From Eubacterium sp. (GTDB lineage: Bacteria > Bacillota > Clostridia > Lachnospirales > Lachnospiraceae): DNA of 39,086 nt. A model generated the notes under the pieces. The model was not told the DNA's origin. It searched no databases and worked only from the letters and a program-made list of their open reading frames with translations. The stretch's first letter is position 1. Each line of letters starts with the position of its first letter. Positions 22,993-31,688 of the stretch are shown here, one piece after another. Where the stretch lies: contig DNFT01000112.1 in assembly GCA_003486385.1 (NCBI GenBank), positions 1-39,086 on the forward strand. Direction: 5' to 3'. The translations under genes were made by a program, and so were the position numbers.

Positions 22993-24474
22993 ATGAGAAA
23001 GGTTGGCATGCTTATGCCGGTCGCTTCACTTCCGGGGCGGCATGGTATAGGTGATTTTGGAAAAGAAAGTTATCATTTTGTGGATTTGATGAAGGAGGCG
23101 AAGGCAGCTATATGGCAGATGCTTCCGCTCAATCCATTGGGATACGGAAATTCACCGTATCAGCCATATTCATCCTGTGCGGGTGATGAGCTCTATATTA
23201 ATCTTGATAAGCTGTGTGAGGAGGGACTTTTAAAGAGAGTTCCTGATTTTCACAGCAATGCCACACACATTGATTATCAGGCAGTGAGGGAGTTCAAGGG
23301 TAAGTACCTTAAAAAGGCATTTAAGAATTTTAAGCCTGATGCGGGATATAAGAAGTTCACCAAGATGGACTGGGTATATAATTACGCCGTGTTCCTCACA
23401 CTCAAGAAGCAGAACAATCTTGTCGCCTGGAATGAGTGGCCGGTGGAGCAGCAGAACTGGATAAAGGATCATAAGTATGACCTCACACCGCTTAAGGAGG
23501 ATATCGAGTACGAAATGTTCGTACAGTATGAGTTTTATAAGCAGTGGATGGAATTAAAAAAATATGCCAATAAAAACGGAATAAAGGTCATGGGAGACAT
23601 TCCAATCTACGTCGGAATAGACTCGCTTGACGTATGGTCGGGTCAGGAAAACTTCTTACTCGGGGCTGACGGTAAGCCGACCTTCATCGCAGGAGTACCG
23701 CCTGATTATTTCAGTGCAACCGGTCAGAGATGGGGAAATCCTATCTACGACTGGGATTACATGGAGAAGGACGGTTTTAAATTCTGGCTTAACAGGCTGG
23801 ATTACAGCAGCAAGCTGTTCGATATCATCAGGATAGACCATTTCAGGGCATTTGACAGCTATTGGAAGATTCCTGCAACGTGCGAGACGGCTGTTGACGG
23901 TGAGTGGAACTATGCGCCGGGCTATAAGCTTTTTGATACTGTATTCAAGGTGATGCCTGATATCAACATTATAGTTGAGGATCTTGGTGACTTAAGACCT
24001 GAGGTATTGGAGCTTCGCGACCATTACGAGTTCAAGGGAATGAGAATTGTGCAGTTCTGCTTCACGGAGAATGATGTTGCCGATGGCGAGTATACGGATA
24101 CACACAATCTTGTGCTGTATACAGGAACGCATGACAATGATACGATAAACGGATGGTATAAGTCTCTCTCAAGAAAGGAGAAGAATCAGACGAGAAGATT
24201 CCTTGACAAGGCTGGAATACCGGATGGAGCCGTTTCGTGGAGAATGGTTTCATTTACACTGTCCCAGGACTGTTATATGGCAATTCTTCCTTATCAGGAT
24301 GTGTGTGACCTTGGCGCTAAGACGAGACTCAATCTTCCGGGAACGCTCGGCTCACCTAACTGGGAGTGGAAGGCGAAGAACCTTGATGATTTTGCGGCGA
24401 GAACAAAGGAATTTGCAGTGCTTGTGAAAAATCCGGTTAAAAGACCTTCGCAGAGAAAAAAGAAACAGGCATAA
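22993..24474 (+). CDS. malQ: 4-alpha-glucanotransferase (amylomaltase)
   Basis: The 493-residue GH77 enzyme transfers alpha-1,4-glucan segments between maltodextrins and releases glucose in the cytoplasm. Family marks: S-L-P-G-R-H-G-I-G-D-F-G at the N-terminus, W-Q-M-L-P-L-N-P-L-G-Y-G-N-S-P-Y-Q near residue 40, G-D-I-P-I-Y-V near 202, R-I-D-H-F-R-A-F near residue 280 (nucleophile Asp), V-E-D-L-G near 325 (acid/base Glu), and Y-T-G-T-H-D-N-D near 378. Length is typical for short bacterial MalQ. AAGGAGG precedes the ATG, 17 nt after the amylase stop, so the two are co-transcribed. It handles dextrins delivered by MalEFG. Confidence 0.96.
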   Translation: MRKVGMLMPVASLPGRHGIGDFGKESYHFVDLMKEAKAAIWQMLPLNPLGYGNSPYQPYSSCAGDELYINLDKLCEEGLLKRVPDFHSNATHIDYQAVREFKGKYLKKAFKNFKPDAGYKKFTKMDWVYNYAVFLTLKKQNNLVAWNEWPVEQQNWIKDHKYDLTPLKEDIEYEMFVQYEFYKQWMELKKYANKNGIKVMGDIPIYVGIDSLDVWSGQENFLLGADGKPTFIAGVPPDYFSATGQRWGNPIYDWDYMEKDGFKFWLNRLDYSSKLFDIIRIDHFRAFDSYWKIPATCETAVDGEWNYAPGYKLFDTVFKVMPDINIIVEDLGDLRPEVLELRDHYEFKGMRIVQFCFTENDVADGEYTDTHNLVLYTGTHDNDTINGWYKSLSRKEKNQTRRFLDKAGIPDGAVSWRMVSFTLSQDCYMAILPYQDVCDLGAKTRLNLPGTLGSPNWEWKAKNLDDFAARTKEFAVLVKNPVKRPSQRKKKQA

Positions 24475-24537
24475 TTTGATGGCTGATATATCGGAAAATA
24501 TCAGATAAATATAATATTCAGGTTATGAGAAGCATGG

Positions 24538-24579
24538 GACCTCCATATACTTTTAGTAGTATAAAAGTATGTGGAGGTC
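24538..24579 (+). promoter_or_regulatory. Long hairpin containing the ribosome site of the next gene
   Basis: Arms 24538-24555 and 24562-24579 form an 18-bp stem with a single G-U pair and a 6-nt loop. The GGAGG at 24573-24577 lies in the right arm, 5 nt before the GTG start at 24583. Only TTTG follows, so it is a poor terminator. It could instead control translation. Confidence 0.6.
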
Positions 24580-24582
24580 TTT

Positions 24583-24936
24583 GTGGGTAGAATTGTACAG
24601 GTTTTAAAGGTTGCGGGTGCTGCGGTCATAGTATCAATAGTGCTTATTTTGTCTGGGGCTTTAATCGCATATAAGCTCAGGCTTTCGGATGCACAGATGT
24701 CACTTTTTGCTGTGGCTATATATGCGGTTGGTGCATTTATAGCAGGATTCGGTATGGGAAAAATAAAGAAAGGCAGAAGGCTGCTCTGGGGTGTGTGTGC
24801 CGGGGCTGTGTATTTTTCGATAATTGTGCTTATTTCCATTATATCGGGAATGGGACTTCATGCGGATGCAGGAAGACTTGCGCGGTGCGCGGTTATATGT
24901 ATTGCGGCGGGAACAGTAGGCGGAGTGTTAGGGTGA
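24583..24936 (+). CDS. Small four-helix membrane protein, TIGR04086-like
   Basis: The 117-residue product has four predicted membrane segments (about residues 8-28, 36-56, 64-84 and 93-115) separated by short loops, one with K-I-K-K-G-R-R. Size, spacing and the G-x-G-M-G near the second loop fit the TIGR04086 family of Firmicute membrane proteins of unknown function. The start is GTG at 24583, 5 nt after GGAGG; an in-frame GTG at 24571 overlaps that ribosome site. The ribosome site is buried in an 18-bp hairpin. The gene follows malQ by about 110 bp on the same strand and precedes an orphan promoter. Confidence 0.75.
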   Translation: MGRIVQVLKVAGAAVIVSIVLILSGALIAYKLRLSDAQMSLFAVAIYAVGAFIAGFGMGKIKKGRRLLWGVCAGAVYFSIIVLISIISGMGLHADAGRLARCAVICIAAGTVGGVLG

Positions 24937-24976
24937 TGCTGTACCGAAATAAAAAATAAAAAACTCTTAAAAGGTA

Positions 24977-25028
24977 TTGACAAAAAAGGAGAGTTAGATT
25001 ACAATACATATTGTTAGTGATAACTAAC
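24977..25028 (+). promoter_or_regulatory. Strong orphan promoter with palindromic operator
   Basis: TTGACA (24977-24982), 17-bp spacer, TACAAT (25000-25005). The palindrome GTTAGTGATAACTAAC (25013-25028) starts at the expected transcription start. No coding start follows before the terminator at 25056-25090. Confidence 0.7.
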
Positions 25029-25090
25029 CACGTACATAACATACATAATTCTTCTAAAAGCAGCAGGGAATAGGGCACCCTGCTGTTTTG
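25012..25090 (+). ncRNA. Candidate small RNA of about 80 nt
   Basis: This is the span between the expected start of the orphan promoter and a terminator hairpin. It has no credible ORF with a ribosome site. It could be a trans-acting sRNA or a regulated leader whose terminator is bypassed to express dgt. Both are inference. Confidence 0.4.
25056..25090 (+). terminator. Intrinsic terminator in the gap before dgt
   Basis: AAAAGCAGCAGGG, a 9-nt loop, and CCCTGCTGTTTT form a 12-bp stem with one G-U pair. The T-run pairs with the upstream A-run. Confidence 0.7.
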
Positions 25091-25233
25091 CTGTGTCAAT
25101 TTTTTGTACAATTTAAAAAAATAAAAAAGGATTTTCCGGGTTTGGTGGAGTATATAGAATTAGAGACTATTTTTGAATGGAGCATTGAGTGCGTATCAGC
25201 GGATGTTTATATTGAATAACAGAAAGGAAAAGG

Positions 25234-26262
25234 ATGAATATTAGAGAACAGCAGGAGAGCTTTGAAGAAGAATATCTAAGTCCCTATGCGTCCCTCTCGA
25301 AGAACAGTGCGGGAAGGGATGTACCTGAACAGGAGTGCGATATGCGTACTGTGTACCAGCGCGACAGGGACAGGATTCTTCATTGTAAGTCCTTTAGAAG
25401 ACTTAAGCACAAGACACAGGTCTTTTTAGCTCCTGAGGGTGATCACTACAGGACGAGACTCACGCACACACTTGAGGTTGCGCAGATTGCGCGTACCATA
25501 GCGCGGGCACTAAGGCTCAATGAGGATCTCACCGAGGCGATAGCGCTTGGACATGATTTAGGGCATACGCCTTACGGACATGCAGGTGAGGCGGCGCTGA
25601 GCGATGCGCTTAAGGCGGATGGCTTTGAGGAGGGCTTCAAGCATTATGTCCAGAGTCTCAGGGTAGTTGAGAAGCTTGAGAAGGATGGGAAAGGTCTTAA
25701 CCTGACCAGGGAAGTGCGTGACGGCATACTGAATCATGGCACGGACAGAATGCCTGCAACCTTAGAAGGCAGGATTGTCAGATTTTCGGACAAGATAGCG
25801 TATATCAACCATGATATAGATGATGCCATAAGGGCACATATACTGTCTGAGGATGATATCCCGCGTGAGTATACGGATATCTTAGGTACAACGACGTCAG
25901 AAAGGCTCGACGCTCTTATACATGACGTAATATACAGCAGTAATGGGAAAGCTGATGTTGTGATGTCCGATGATATGTACTGTGCAATGACAGGCTTAAG
26001 AAGCTTTATGTTCCGGAGCGTATATACCAATCCTACCGCCAAGAGTGAGGAGGTCAAGGCTAAGAAGCTTCTGCGTGAGCTGTATGAGTATTATAAGGAG
26101 CATATAGAAGCACTGCCGGAGAACTATATTAATCTGATATGGGAGAAGAAAGATCCGGTTAATATTGTGGTATGCGACTATATTGCAGGTATGAGTGACC
26201 AGTACGTGGTTCACAAGTTTGAAGAGATATATGTCCCACATTCATGGTCTTACAAGGAATAG
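25234..26262 (+). CDS. dgt: Deoxyguanosinetriphosphate triphosphohydrolase-like HD protein
   Basis: The 342-residue HD hydrolase converts dNTPs, classically dGTP, to deoxynucleoside and triphosphate. It has the short Gram-positive form of the family. Marks: R-R-L-K-H-K-T-Q-V-F near residue 55, R-T-R-L-T-H-T-L-E-V-A-Q-I (first metal His), the H-D of L-G-H-D-L-G-H-T-P-Y-G-H-A-G-E near residues 108-122, and D-K-I-A-Y-I-N-H-D near residue 190. GAAAGGAAAAGG precedes the ATG. It ends 10 nt before the dnaG start and heads a dgt-dnaG-rpoD block, which is a common arrangement in Clostridia. Confidence 0.94.
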   Translation: MNIREQQESFEEEYLSPYASLSKNSAGRDVPEQECDMRTVYQRDRDRILHCKSFRRLKHKTQVFLAPEGDHYRTRLTHTLEVAQIARTIARALRLNEDLTEAIALGHDLGHTPYGHAGEAALSDALKADGFEEGFKHYVQSLRVVEKLEKDGKGLNLTREVRDGILNHGTDRMPATLEGRIVRFSDKIAYINHDIDDAIRAHILSEDDIPREYTDILGTTTSERLDALIHDVIYSSNGKADVVMSDDMYCAMTGLRSFMFRSVYTNPTAKSEEVKAKKLLRELYEYYKEHIEALPENYINLIWEKKDPVNIVVCDYIAGMSDQYVVHKFEEIYVPHSWSYKE

Positions 26263-26272
26263 GGAGGAAAAA

Positions 26273-28087
26273 GTGGTTTATTCTGATGATATAATTGAGG
26301 AAGTCCGCGGACGGAGTGACATCGTGGATGTCATATCGGGGTACGTCCGGCTGACCAGAAAGGGCAGCTCCTATTTTGGGTTGTGCCCGTTTCATAATGA
26401 AAAATCACCTTCATTTTCCGTGTCGGGGTCGAAACAGATGTTTTATTGTTTCGGCTGTGGAGAGGGAGGAAATGTTTTTTCTTTTATCATGAAATATGAG
26501 AATTATACATTCCCGGAGGCGGTCAAGCTGCTTGCAGACAGGGCGGGAGTGCAGCTCCCGGAGGTTTCCATGACCTCTGATGAACGCAGACAGCAGGATA
26601 TGAAGGCACAGCTTTATGATATCAATAAGGAAGCAGCACTGTTCTACTATAAGCTTTTGAAGTCACCCGGAGGACAGAGAGCCTATGATTATTTTAAAAA
26701 TAAGCGTGTCCTGTCCGACGAGACGATAGTCCATTTCGGGCTGGGAGCCTCAGGAACTTACAAGGATGAACTGTACCGGTATATGAAAAACAGGGGGTAC
26801 AGTGATGAGCTTTTGAGAGAGACAGGACTTTTTATCTATAATGAGCGCGAAGTGAGGGACAGGTTCTTTAACAGAGCAATGTTTCCCATAATGAATATAT
26901 CCAATAAGGTTATCGGATTCGGCGGAAGAGTCATGGGAGAGGGGGAACCTAAGTACCTCAATTCACCTGAGACAAAGATATTCGATAAAGGAAGAAATCT
27001 GTTCGGACTTAACTTTGCCAGAAGCTCACGAAAGAAGAACATGATTATATGCGAGGGGTATATGGATGTCATAGCCATGCACCAGGCGGGGTTTGACCAG
27101 GCGGTAGCCTCACTTGGAACGGCACTCACACCGGGACATGCATCGCTCATGAAGAGGTACACGAATGATGTATTAGTCTGCTATGACAGTGACGGAGCCG
27201 GAACGAAGGCGGCGATAAGGGCTATAGGACTTTTGAGAAATGCGGGGCTTAGGACCAGGGTTATCAATATGAAGCCGTACAAGGACCCGGATGAATTTAT
27301 TAAAAATCTGGGTGCGGATGCTTTTCAGGAGAGAATAGACAACGCCAGAAACAGCTTTATGTTCGAGCTTTCGGTTCTTGAGAGAGACTATGATCTGCAG
27401 GATCCGGACGGCAGGACGGCTTTCTTAAATGAGGCTGCAAAAAAGCTTGTGGATTTTTCGGATGAGGTAGAGAGGAATAATTATATAGCAACGGTTGCCT
27501 CAGAATATCATATAGGCACGGACAGCCTTACAAGACTTGTAGGAAAATGGGCAGCCTATGAGCTTACATCAGGAAAAAAGCTTAACAACAGGCAGCCTGA
27601 TGCGGATGTGCCGCAGGTGAACACACAGCCGCAGGAGAATACAGGTGCTAAGGGCAGCCGGAAAAAGGAGAAGGACAACGGCGTAAAGAAGGCGCAGAGG
27701 CTTCTTCTTACATGGCTTATTGAGGAGCCGAAGCTGTATAAGCCGGTTGCGAAGTATGTAAAACCGGATGATTTTACAGAGGAATTGTATTATAGGGTTG
27801 CACTTATGCTGTTTGACCAGTTCAAAAAGGGTGAACTCAATCCAGCAAAGATAATATCAAGCTTTACCGATGAGGAGAGCCATAAGGAGGTTGCGAGACT
27901 TTTCAACACGGAGCTGCCGCAGGATATGGACACCCGGGATAAAAATAAGGCACTTGATGATATTGTGATGAGGATAGTGAAGAACAGTCTTGAAGTAAGG
28001 CTTAAGACGGTCGATGACTTAAATGAGGCGCAGCAGCTGATGCAGCAGCAAAATGCAGTTAAAACACTGCATATTTCAATAAACTAA
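26273..28087 (+). CDS. dnaG: DNA primase
   Basis: This 604-residue primase makes RNA primers at the replication fork. The N-terminal zinc-binding domain has Cys38-x2-His41 and Cys59-x2-Cys62. The catalytic core (about 120-330) includes G-F-G-G-R-V-M and the Toprim acids in I-I-C-E-G-Y-M-D-V and C-Y-D-S-D-G-A-G. A charged linker (about 445-480) precedes the C-terminal DnaB-binding helices. The GTG at 26273 was chosen because GGGAGG lies 5 nt upstream and the domain begins right after it; an in-frame upstream start would overlap dgt by about 70 bp. Confidence 0.96.
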   Translation: MVYSDDIIEEVRGRSDIVDVISGYVRLTRKGSSYFGLCPFHNEKSPSFSVSGSKQMFYCFGCGEGGNVFSFIMKYENYTFPEAVKLLADRAGVQLPEVSMTSDERRQQDMKAQLYDINKEAALFYYKLLKSPGGQRAYDYFKNKRVLSDETIVHFGLGASGTYKDELYRYMKNRGYSDELLRETGLFIYNEREVRDRFFNRAMFPIMNISNKVIGFGGRVMGEGEPKYLNSPETKIFDKGRNLFGLNFARSSRKKNMIICEGYMDVIAMHQAGFDQAVASLGTALTPGHASLMKRYTNDVLVCYDSDGAGTKAAIRAIGLLRNAGLRTRVINMKPYKDPDEFIKNLGADAFQERIDNARNSFMFELSVLERDYDLQDPDGRTAFLNEAAKKLVDFSDEVERNNYIATVASEYHIGTDSLTRLVGKWAAYELTSGKKLNNRQPDADVPQVNTQPQENTGAKGSRKKEKDNGVKKAQRLLLTWLIEEPKLYKPVAKYVKPDDFTEELYYRVALMLFDQFKKGELNPAKIISSFTDEESHKEVARLFNTELPQDMDTRDKNKALDDIVMRIVKNSLEVRLKTVDDLNEAQQLMQQQNAVKTLHISIN

Positions 28088-28120
28088 GGGAAAAATAAGA
28101 TTAATTATGGAAGGACGGAC

Positions 28121-29233
28121 ATGACGATGGATGAGAACATGTTAAAATTCGATGAAAAATTAAAGGAACTTCTTGCGTCTGCAAAGAAAAAGAAGAATAC
28201 ACTTGACTATCAGGAGATTATGGATGCATTTGCAGACATAGACCTTGATCCGGACAAGATGGATAAAATCTTCGATTTCCTTGAGGCAAGCAATATAGAT
28301 ATTATCCGTACCACGGATGATGATATGGACGATGAGCCTATTCTTTTAGATGGCGATGATGATATAGATATCGAGAAGATAGATTTGTCAATACCTGAGG
28401 GAGTAAGCATCGAGGATCCTGTAAGAATGTATCTTAAGGAAATCGGTAAGGTGCCGCTCCTTTCTGCCGAGGAGGAGATTGAACTTGCCAAGAGAATGGA
28501 GAATGGCGACCAGAATGCCAAGAAGAGACTTGCAGAGGCGAATCTTCGTCTTGTTGTAAGTATAGCTAAGAGATATGTGGGACGAGGCATGCTTTTCCTT
28601 GACCTTATTCAGGAGGGAAACTTAGGTCTTATCAAGGCTGTTGAGAAGTTCGATTACCGCAAGGGCTATAAGTTCTCAACGTACGCAACATGGTGGATTC
28701 GTCAGGCTATCACAAGAGCGATTGCAGACCAGGCAAGAACCATAAGAATACCGGTTCACATGGTTGAGACAATCAATAAGCTTATACGTGTATCAAGACA
28801 GCTCCTGCAGGAGCTCGGAAGAGAGCCATCCCCTGAGGAGATTGCAGCAGAGATGGATATGCCTGTTGAACGTGTAAGAGAGATATTAAAGATATCACAG
28901 GAGCCTGTTTCCATGGAGACACCTATCGGTGAGGAGGAGGACAGCCATCTTGGAGATTTCATCGAGGATGACAATGTTCCGGCACCTGCTGAGGCAGCGG
29001 CATTTACACTCCTTAAGGAGCAGCTTGATGAGGTGCTTTCCACACTGACAGACCGTGAGCAGAAGGTATTAAGGCTCAGATTCGGTCTTGAGGATGGCAG
29101 GGCCAGAACCCTTGAGGAGGTTGGAAAGGAGTTCAAGGTAACAAGAGAGCGTATCAGACAGATTGAGGCAAAGGCACTCAGAAAGCTGCGTCACCCAAGC
29201 AGAAGCCGCAAGCTTAAGGATTATCTGGATTAA
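28121..29233 (+). CDS. rpoD: Primary RNA polymerase sigma factor
   Basis: The 370-residue housekeeping sigma-70 (SigA) has an acidic N-terminal part resembling region 1.1 (residues 1-95). Region 1.2 follows at D-P-V-R-M-Y-L-K-E-I-G, then region 2 with R-L-V-V-S-I-A-K-R-Y and the -10 reading helix F-S-T-Y-A-T-W-W-I-R-Q-A-I-T-R-A. Region 3 follows, and region 4 ends in E-V-G-K-E-F-K-V-T-R-E-R-I-R-Q-I-E-A-K-A-L-R, the -35 reading helix. GGAAGGAC precedes the ATG; a second ATG lies two codons later. It is 33 nt after dnaG, the classic macromolecular synthesis arrangement, and 1 nt before trmK. Confidence 0.97.
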   Translation: MTMDENMLKFDEKLKELLASAKKKKNTLDYQEIMDAFADIDLDPDKMDKIFDFLEASNIDIIRTTDDDMDDEPILLDGDDDIDIEKIDLSIPEGVSIEDPVRMYLKEIGKVPLLSAEEEIELAKRMENGDQNAKKRLAEANLRLVVSIAKRYVGRGMLFLDLIQEGNLGLIKAVEKFDYRKGYKFSTYATWWIRQAITRAIADQARTIRIPVHMVETINKLIRVSRQLLQELGREPSPEEIAAEMDMPVERVREILKISQEPVSMETPIGEEEDSHLGDFIEDDNVPAPAEAAAFTLLKEQLDEVLSTLTDREQKVLRLRFGLEDGRARTLEEVGKEFKVTRERIRQIEAKALRKLRHPSRSRKLKDYLD

Positions 29234-29234
29234 T

Positions 29235-30017
29235 ATGGATTTACGGAAAAGTCCTGTAAAAATGTCATCCAGATTACATAGGGTTGCCGATATGATAACT
29301 CCGGGGTGCATAGTTGCCGACATCGGTACGGATCATGGATATATTCCGATATATGAGGTGCTCACCGGAAGGGCAGGATATGCATACGCGTGCGATGTCG
29401 CGGAGGGACCGCTTGGCAGGGCGAGAGATAATGTCAGTCTGTACAATGTGGGTGACAGGGTACAGACTGTCTTGTCTGATGGACTTAAGGGACTTAAGAA
29501 TATTAAAGACAATATACCTGAGGCTATAGTTATTGCGGGAATGGGCGGAAGCCTTATATGCAGGATACTAAGTGAGGGGGCGGAAGCTGCCAGGAACGCG
29601 AAGGAGCTTATTCTGTCTCCGCATTCCGAATGGTATGATGTCAGGAGGTTTTTGTACGACAACGGGTATACCATCACGGACGAGGATATGCTTAAGGAGG
29701 ATGGAAAGTATTATGTTGTAATAAAGGTTGTTCCTTCAAAAGCTGGGGATAACGGCAAAGCCGGCTCACAGTGCGGTGACGCTTCAGTTGCATTGCAGGA
29801 TGAACAGTTTCGGGATGAACTCTGTTACGGACCGGTTCTTATAAGAAAGAAACATACGGTTCTTGTGGACTATTTAAGAAAAGAACTTGATACATGCGGT
29901 AAGATTAGGGAGAACCTTCTGAATAATGGGGGAACTACAGCTAAGGAGAAACTGGCTGAATTCGATGAAAAGGAAGCCGTTCTGAGGAGAGTATTGAAAA
30001 AAATAGCGGAGGTGTAA
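29235..30017 (+). CDS. trmK: tRNA (adenine(22)-N1)-methyltransferase
   Basis: The 260-residue TrmK/COG2384 methyltransferase modifies A22 of tRNAs with AdoMet. The SAM-binding start R-L-x-x-V-A-D-M-I and A-D-I-G-T-D-H-G-Y-I-P-I-Y is near residues 15-40. A-C-D-V is the acidic loop, and I-A-G-M-G-G the catalytic-region motif near residue 97. L-S-P-H-S-E follows, and a helical C-terminal part contacts tRNA. It starts 1 nt after the rpoD stop. A second in-frame ATG at 29262 (M-S-S-R-L-H-R) fits the usual family start and is also possible. The nif3/yqfO gene that often follows trmK in Firmicutes is replaced here by a nucleoside kinase. Confidence 0.92.
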   Translation: MDLRKSPVKMSSRLHRVADMITPGCIVADIGTDHGYIPIYEVLTGRAGYAYACDVAEGPLGRARDNVSLYNVGDRVQTVLSDGLKGLKNIKDNIPEAIVIAGMGGSLICRILSEGAEAARNAKELILSPHSEWYDVRRFLYDNGYTITDEDMLKEDGKYYVVIKVVPSKAGDNGKAGSQCGDASVALQDEQFRDELCYGPVLIRKKHTVLVDYLRKELDTCGKIRENLLNNGGTTAKEKLAEFDEKEAVLRRVLKKIAEV

Positions 30018-30020
30018 CAG

Positions 30021-31628
30021 ATGAAGCTTTTAGAAGCAGCCCTGGAGGCACAGAGTGCATATCCCCACAGGATTGTACTTGCAAGAGTGGATGGTAAGCT
30101 CTGCGAACTTTCAGGAAATATTTTTGTTGAAGATACATGTAAGTATGAGTGGGTGACAACCGCTGATATATCCGGAATGCAGACCTACAGAAGAAGTGCG
30201 ACGCTTCTCATGCTGAAGGCAGTGAGGGATGTGTATGGCAGGAAGGTGAAGGTGTGCGTGGAATATTCGCTGAGCAAAGGATATTATTGCGGTGTATCAG
30301 GTGCTGTGAAGGTTGATGAGAGCTTCATTGAGAAGGTGTCTGAGCGTATGAGAGAGCTGGTGGACAGTGCTCTTCCTTTTACTAAGTTCACTGTCGGACT
30401 TGATGAGGCTATAAGAATATTCCATGAGGAAGAGATGTATGACAAGGAGAAGCTGTTCAGATACCGCCGCGCCTCAAAGGTGAACCTGTATGAGCTTGAT
30501 GGCTATAGGGATTATTTCTATGGCTACATGGTGCCGGATACGGGCTATCTGACTGTATGGCAGCTATTTCTCTATGATAAGGGCTTCGTCTTACAGCTGC
30601 CGGATAAGAGTGCACCGGAGCTTCTGCCGGAATTCAGGCCTCAGAACAAGCTTTTTCATGTTCTTGATGAGTCCATGAGGCTTGCCCAGAAGCTTGGGAT
30701 AGGGAATGTCGGTGATTTAAATGATGCGGTTGCCAGCGGTGAGATAAGTGAGCTTATTCTTGTGCAGGAGGCACTGCAGGAGAAGAACATAGCGGATATA
30801 GCCGAGGATATTGCTTCAAGACCGGAAGTGAAGTTCGTAATGATAGCCGGACCATCATCATCGGGAAAGACAACATTTTCACACAGACTGTCAATTCAGC
30901 TCAGGACACAGGGACTTAAGCCTCATCCTATAGGACTGGATGATTATTTTGTTGACAGGGAGCATACCCCGAAGGATGAGAACGGCAATTATAATTTTGA
31001 ATGTCTTGAGGCGATTGATGTTGAACAGTTCAATGAGGATATGACAAGACTTCTTGCCGGTGAGGAGGTGGAGCTTCCGACATTTAACTTTAAGACAGGA
31101 CGCAGGGAATACAAGGGTAATTTTAAGAAATTAGGACCGGATGATATTCTTGTCATAGAAGGCATTCACGGACTTAATGATAAGCTTTCATATTCACTTG
31201 ACAAAAAGAATAAGTATAAGATATATATAAGTGCGCTCACACAGTTGAATGTAGATGAACACAACAGAATACCTACAACTGATGGAAGACTTATAAGACG
31301 TATGGTGAGAGATGCCAGAACGAGGGGAACCAACGCAAAGGGAACCATAGCGATGTGGGAATCGGTGCGCAAGGGTGAGGAGCAGAACATATTCCCATAT
31401 CAGGAAACGGCGGATGCGATGTTCAATTCGGCACTTCTGTATGAGCTTGCGGTATTGAAGCCGTATGCTGAGCCGGCACTTTTCGGGATAAGACCGGGGG
31501 AGCCGGAATATGAGGAGGCAAAGCGTATTCTTAAGTTTCTTGATTATTTTCTTGCGGTTGGAAGTGATGAGCTTCCTAAAAACTCGATTATAAGGGAATT
31601 TGTAGGCGGAAGCTGCTTCAAAGTATAA
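30021..31628 (+). CDS. Uridine kinase-like nucleoside kinase with tRNA-synthetase-like N-terminus
   Basis: The 535-residue protein has a C-terminal phosphoribulokinase/uridine kinase domain with Walker A G277-P-S-S-S-G-K-T-T285, the acceptor region I-G-L-D-D-Y-F-V-D-R near residue 308, T-F-N-F-K-T-G near 355, and I-E-G-I-H-G-L-N near residue 378. The N-terminal half (1-250) contains a threonyl-tRNA synthetase-like editing/SAD type segment, as in a family found across anaerobic Firmicutes and spirochaetes and annotated simply as nucleoside kinase. Exact substrate is unsure. GGAGG lies 8 nt before the ATG, 3 nt after trmK, so it belongs to the same operon. Confidence 0.88.
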   Translation: MKLLEAALEAQSAYPHRIVLARVDGKLCELSGNIFVEDTCKYEWVTTADISGMQTYRRSATLLMLKAVRDVYGRKVKVCVEYSLSKGYYCGVSGAVKVDESFIEKVSERMRELVDSALPFTKFTVGLDEAIRIFHEEEMYDKEKLFRYRRASKVNLYELDGYRDYFYGYMVPDTGYLTVWQLFLYDKGFVLQLPDKSAPELLPEFRPQNKLFHVLDESMRLAQKLGIGNVGDLNDAVASGEISELILVQEALQEKNIADIAEDIASRPEVKFVMIAGPSSSGKTTFSHRLSIQLRTQGLKPHPIGLDDYFVDREHTPKDENGNYNFECLEAIDVEQFNEDMTRLLAGEEVELPTFNFKTGRREYKGNFKKLGPDDILVIEGIHGLNDKLSYSLDKKNKYKIYISALTQLNVDEHNRIPTTDGRLIRRMVRDARTRGTNAKGTIAMWESVRKGEEQNIFPYQETADAMFNSALLYELAVLKPYAEPALFGIRPGEPEYEEAKRILKFLDYFLAVGSDELPKNSIIREFVGGSCFKV

Positions 31629-31655
31629 AAAAATAGTTAAATCCTTTTAAATTTG

Positions 31656-31684
31656 TTTACTTTTTGATAAAGAAATGTTAAAAT
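31656..31684 (+). promoter_or_regulatory. rnpB promoter
   Basis: TTTACT (31656-31661), a 17-bp spacer and TAAAAT (31679-31684) place the transcription start at about 31691, matching the 5' edge of RNase P helix P1. Confidence 0.7.
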
Positions 31685-31688
31685 ATTG

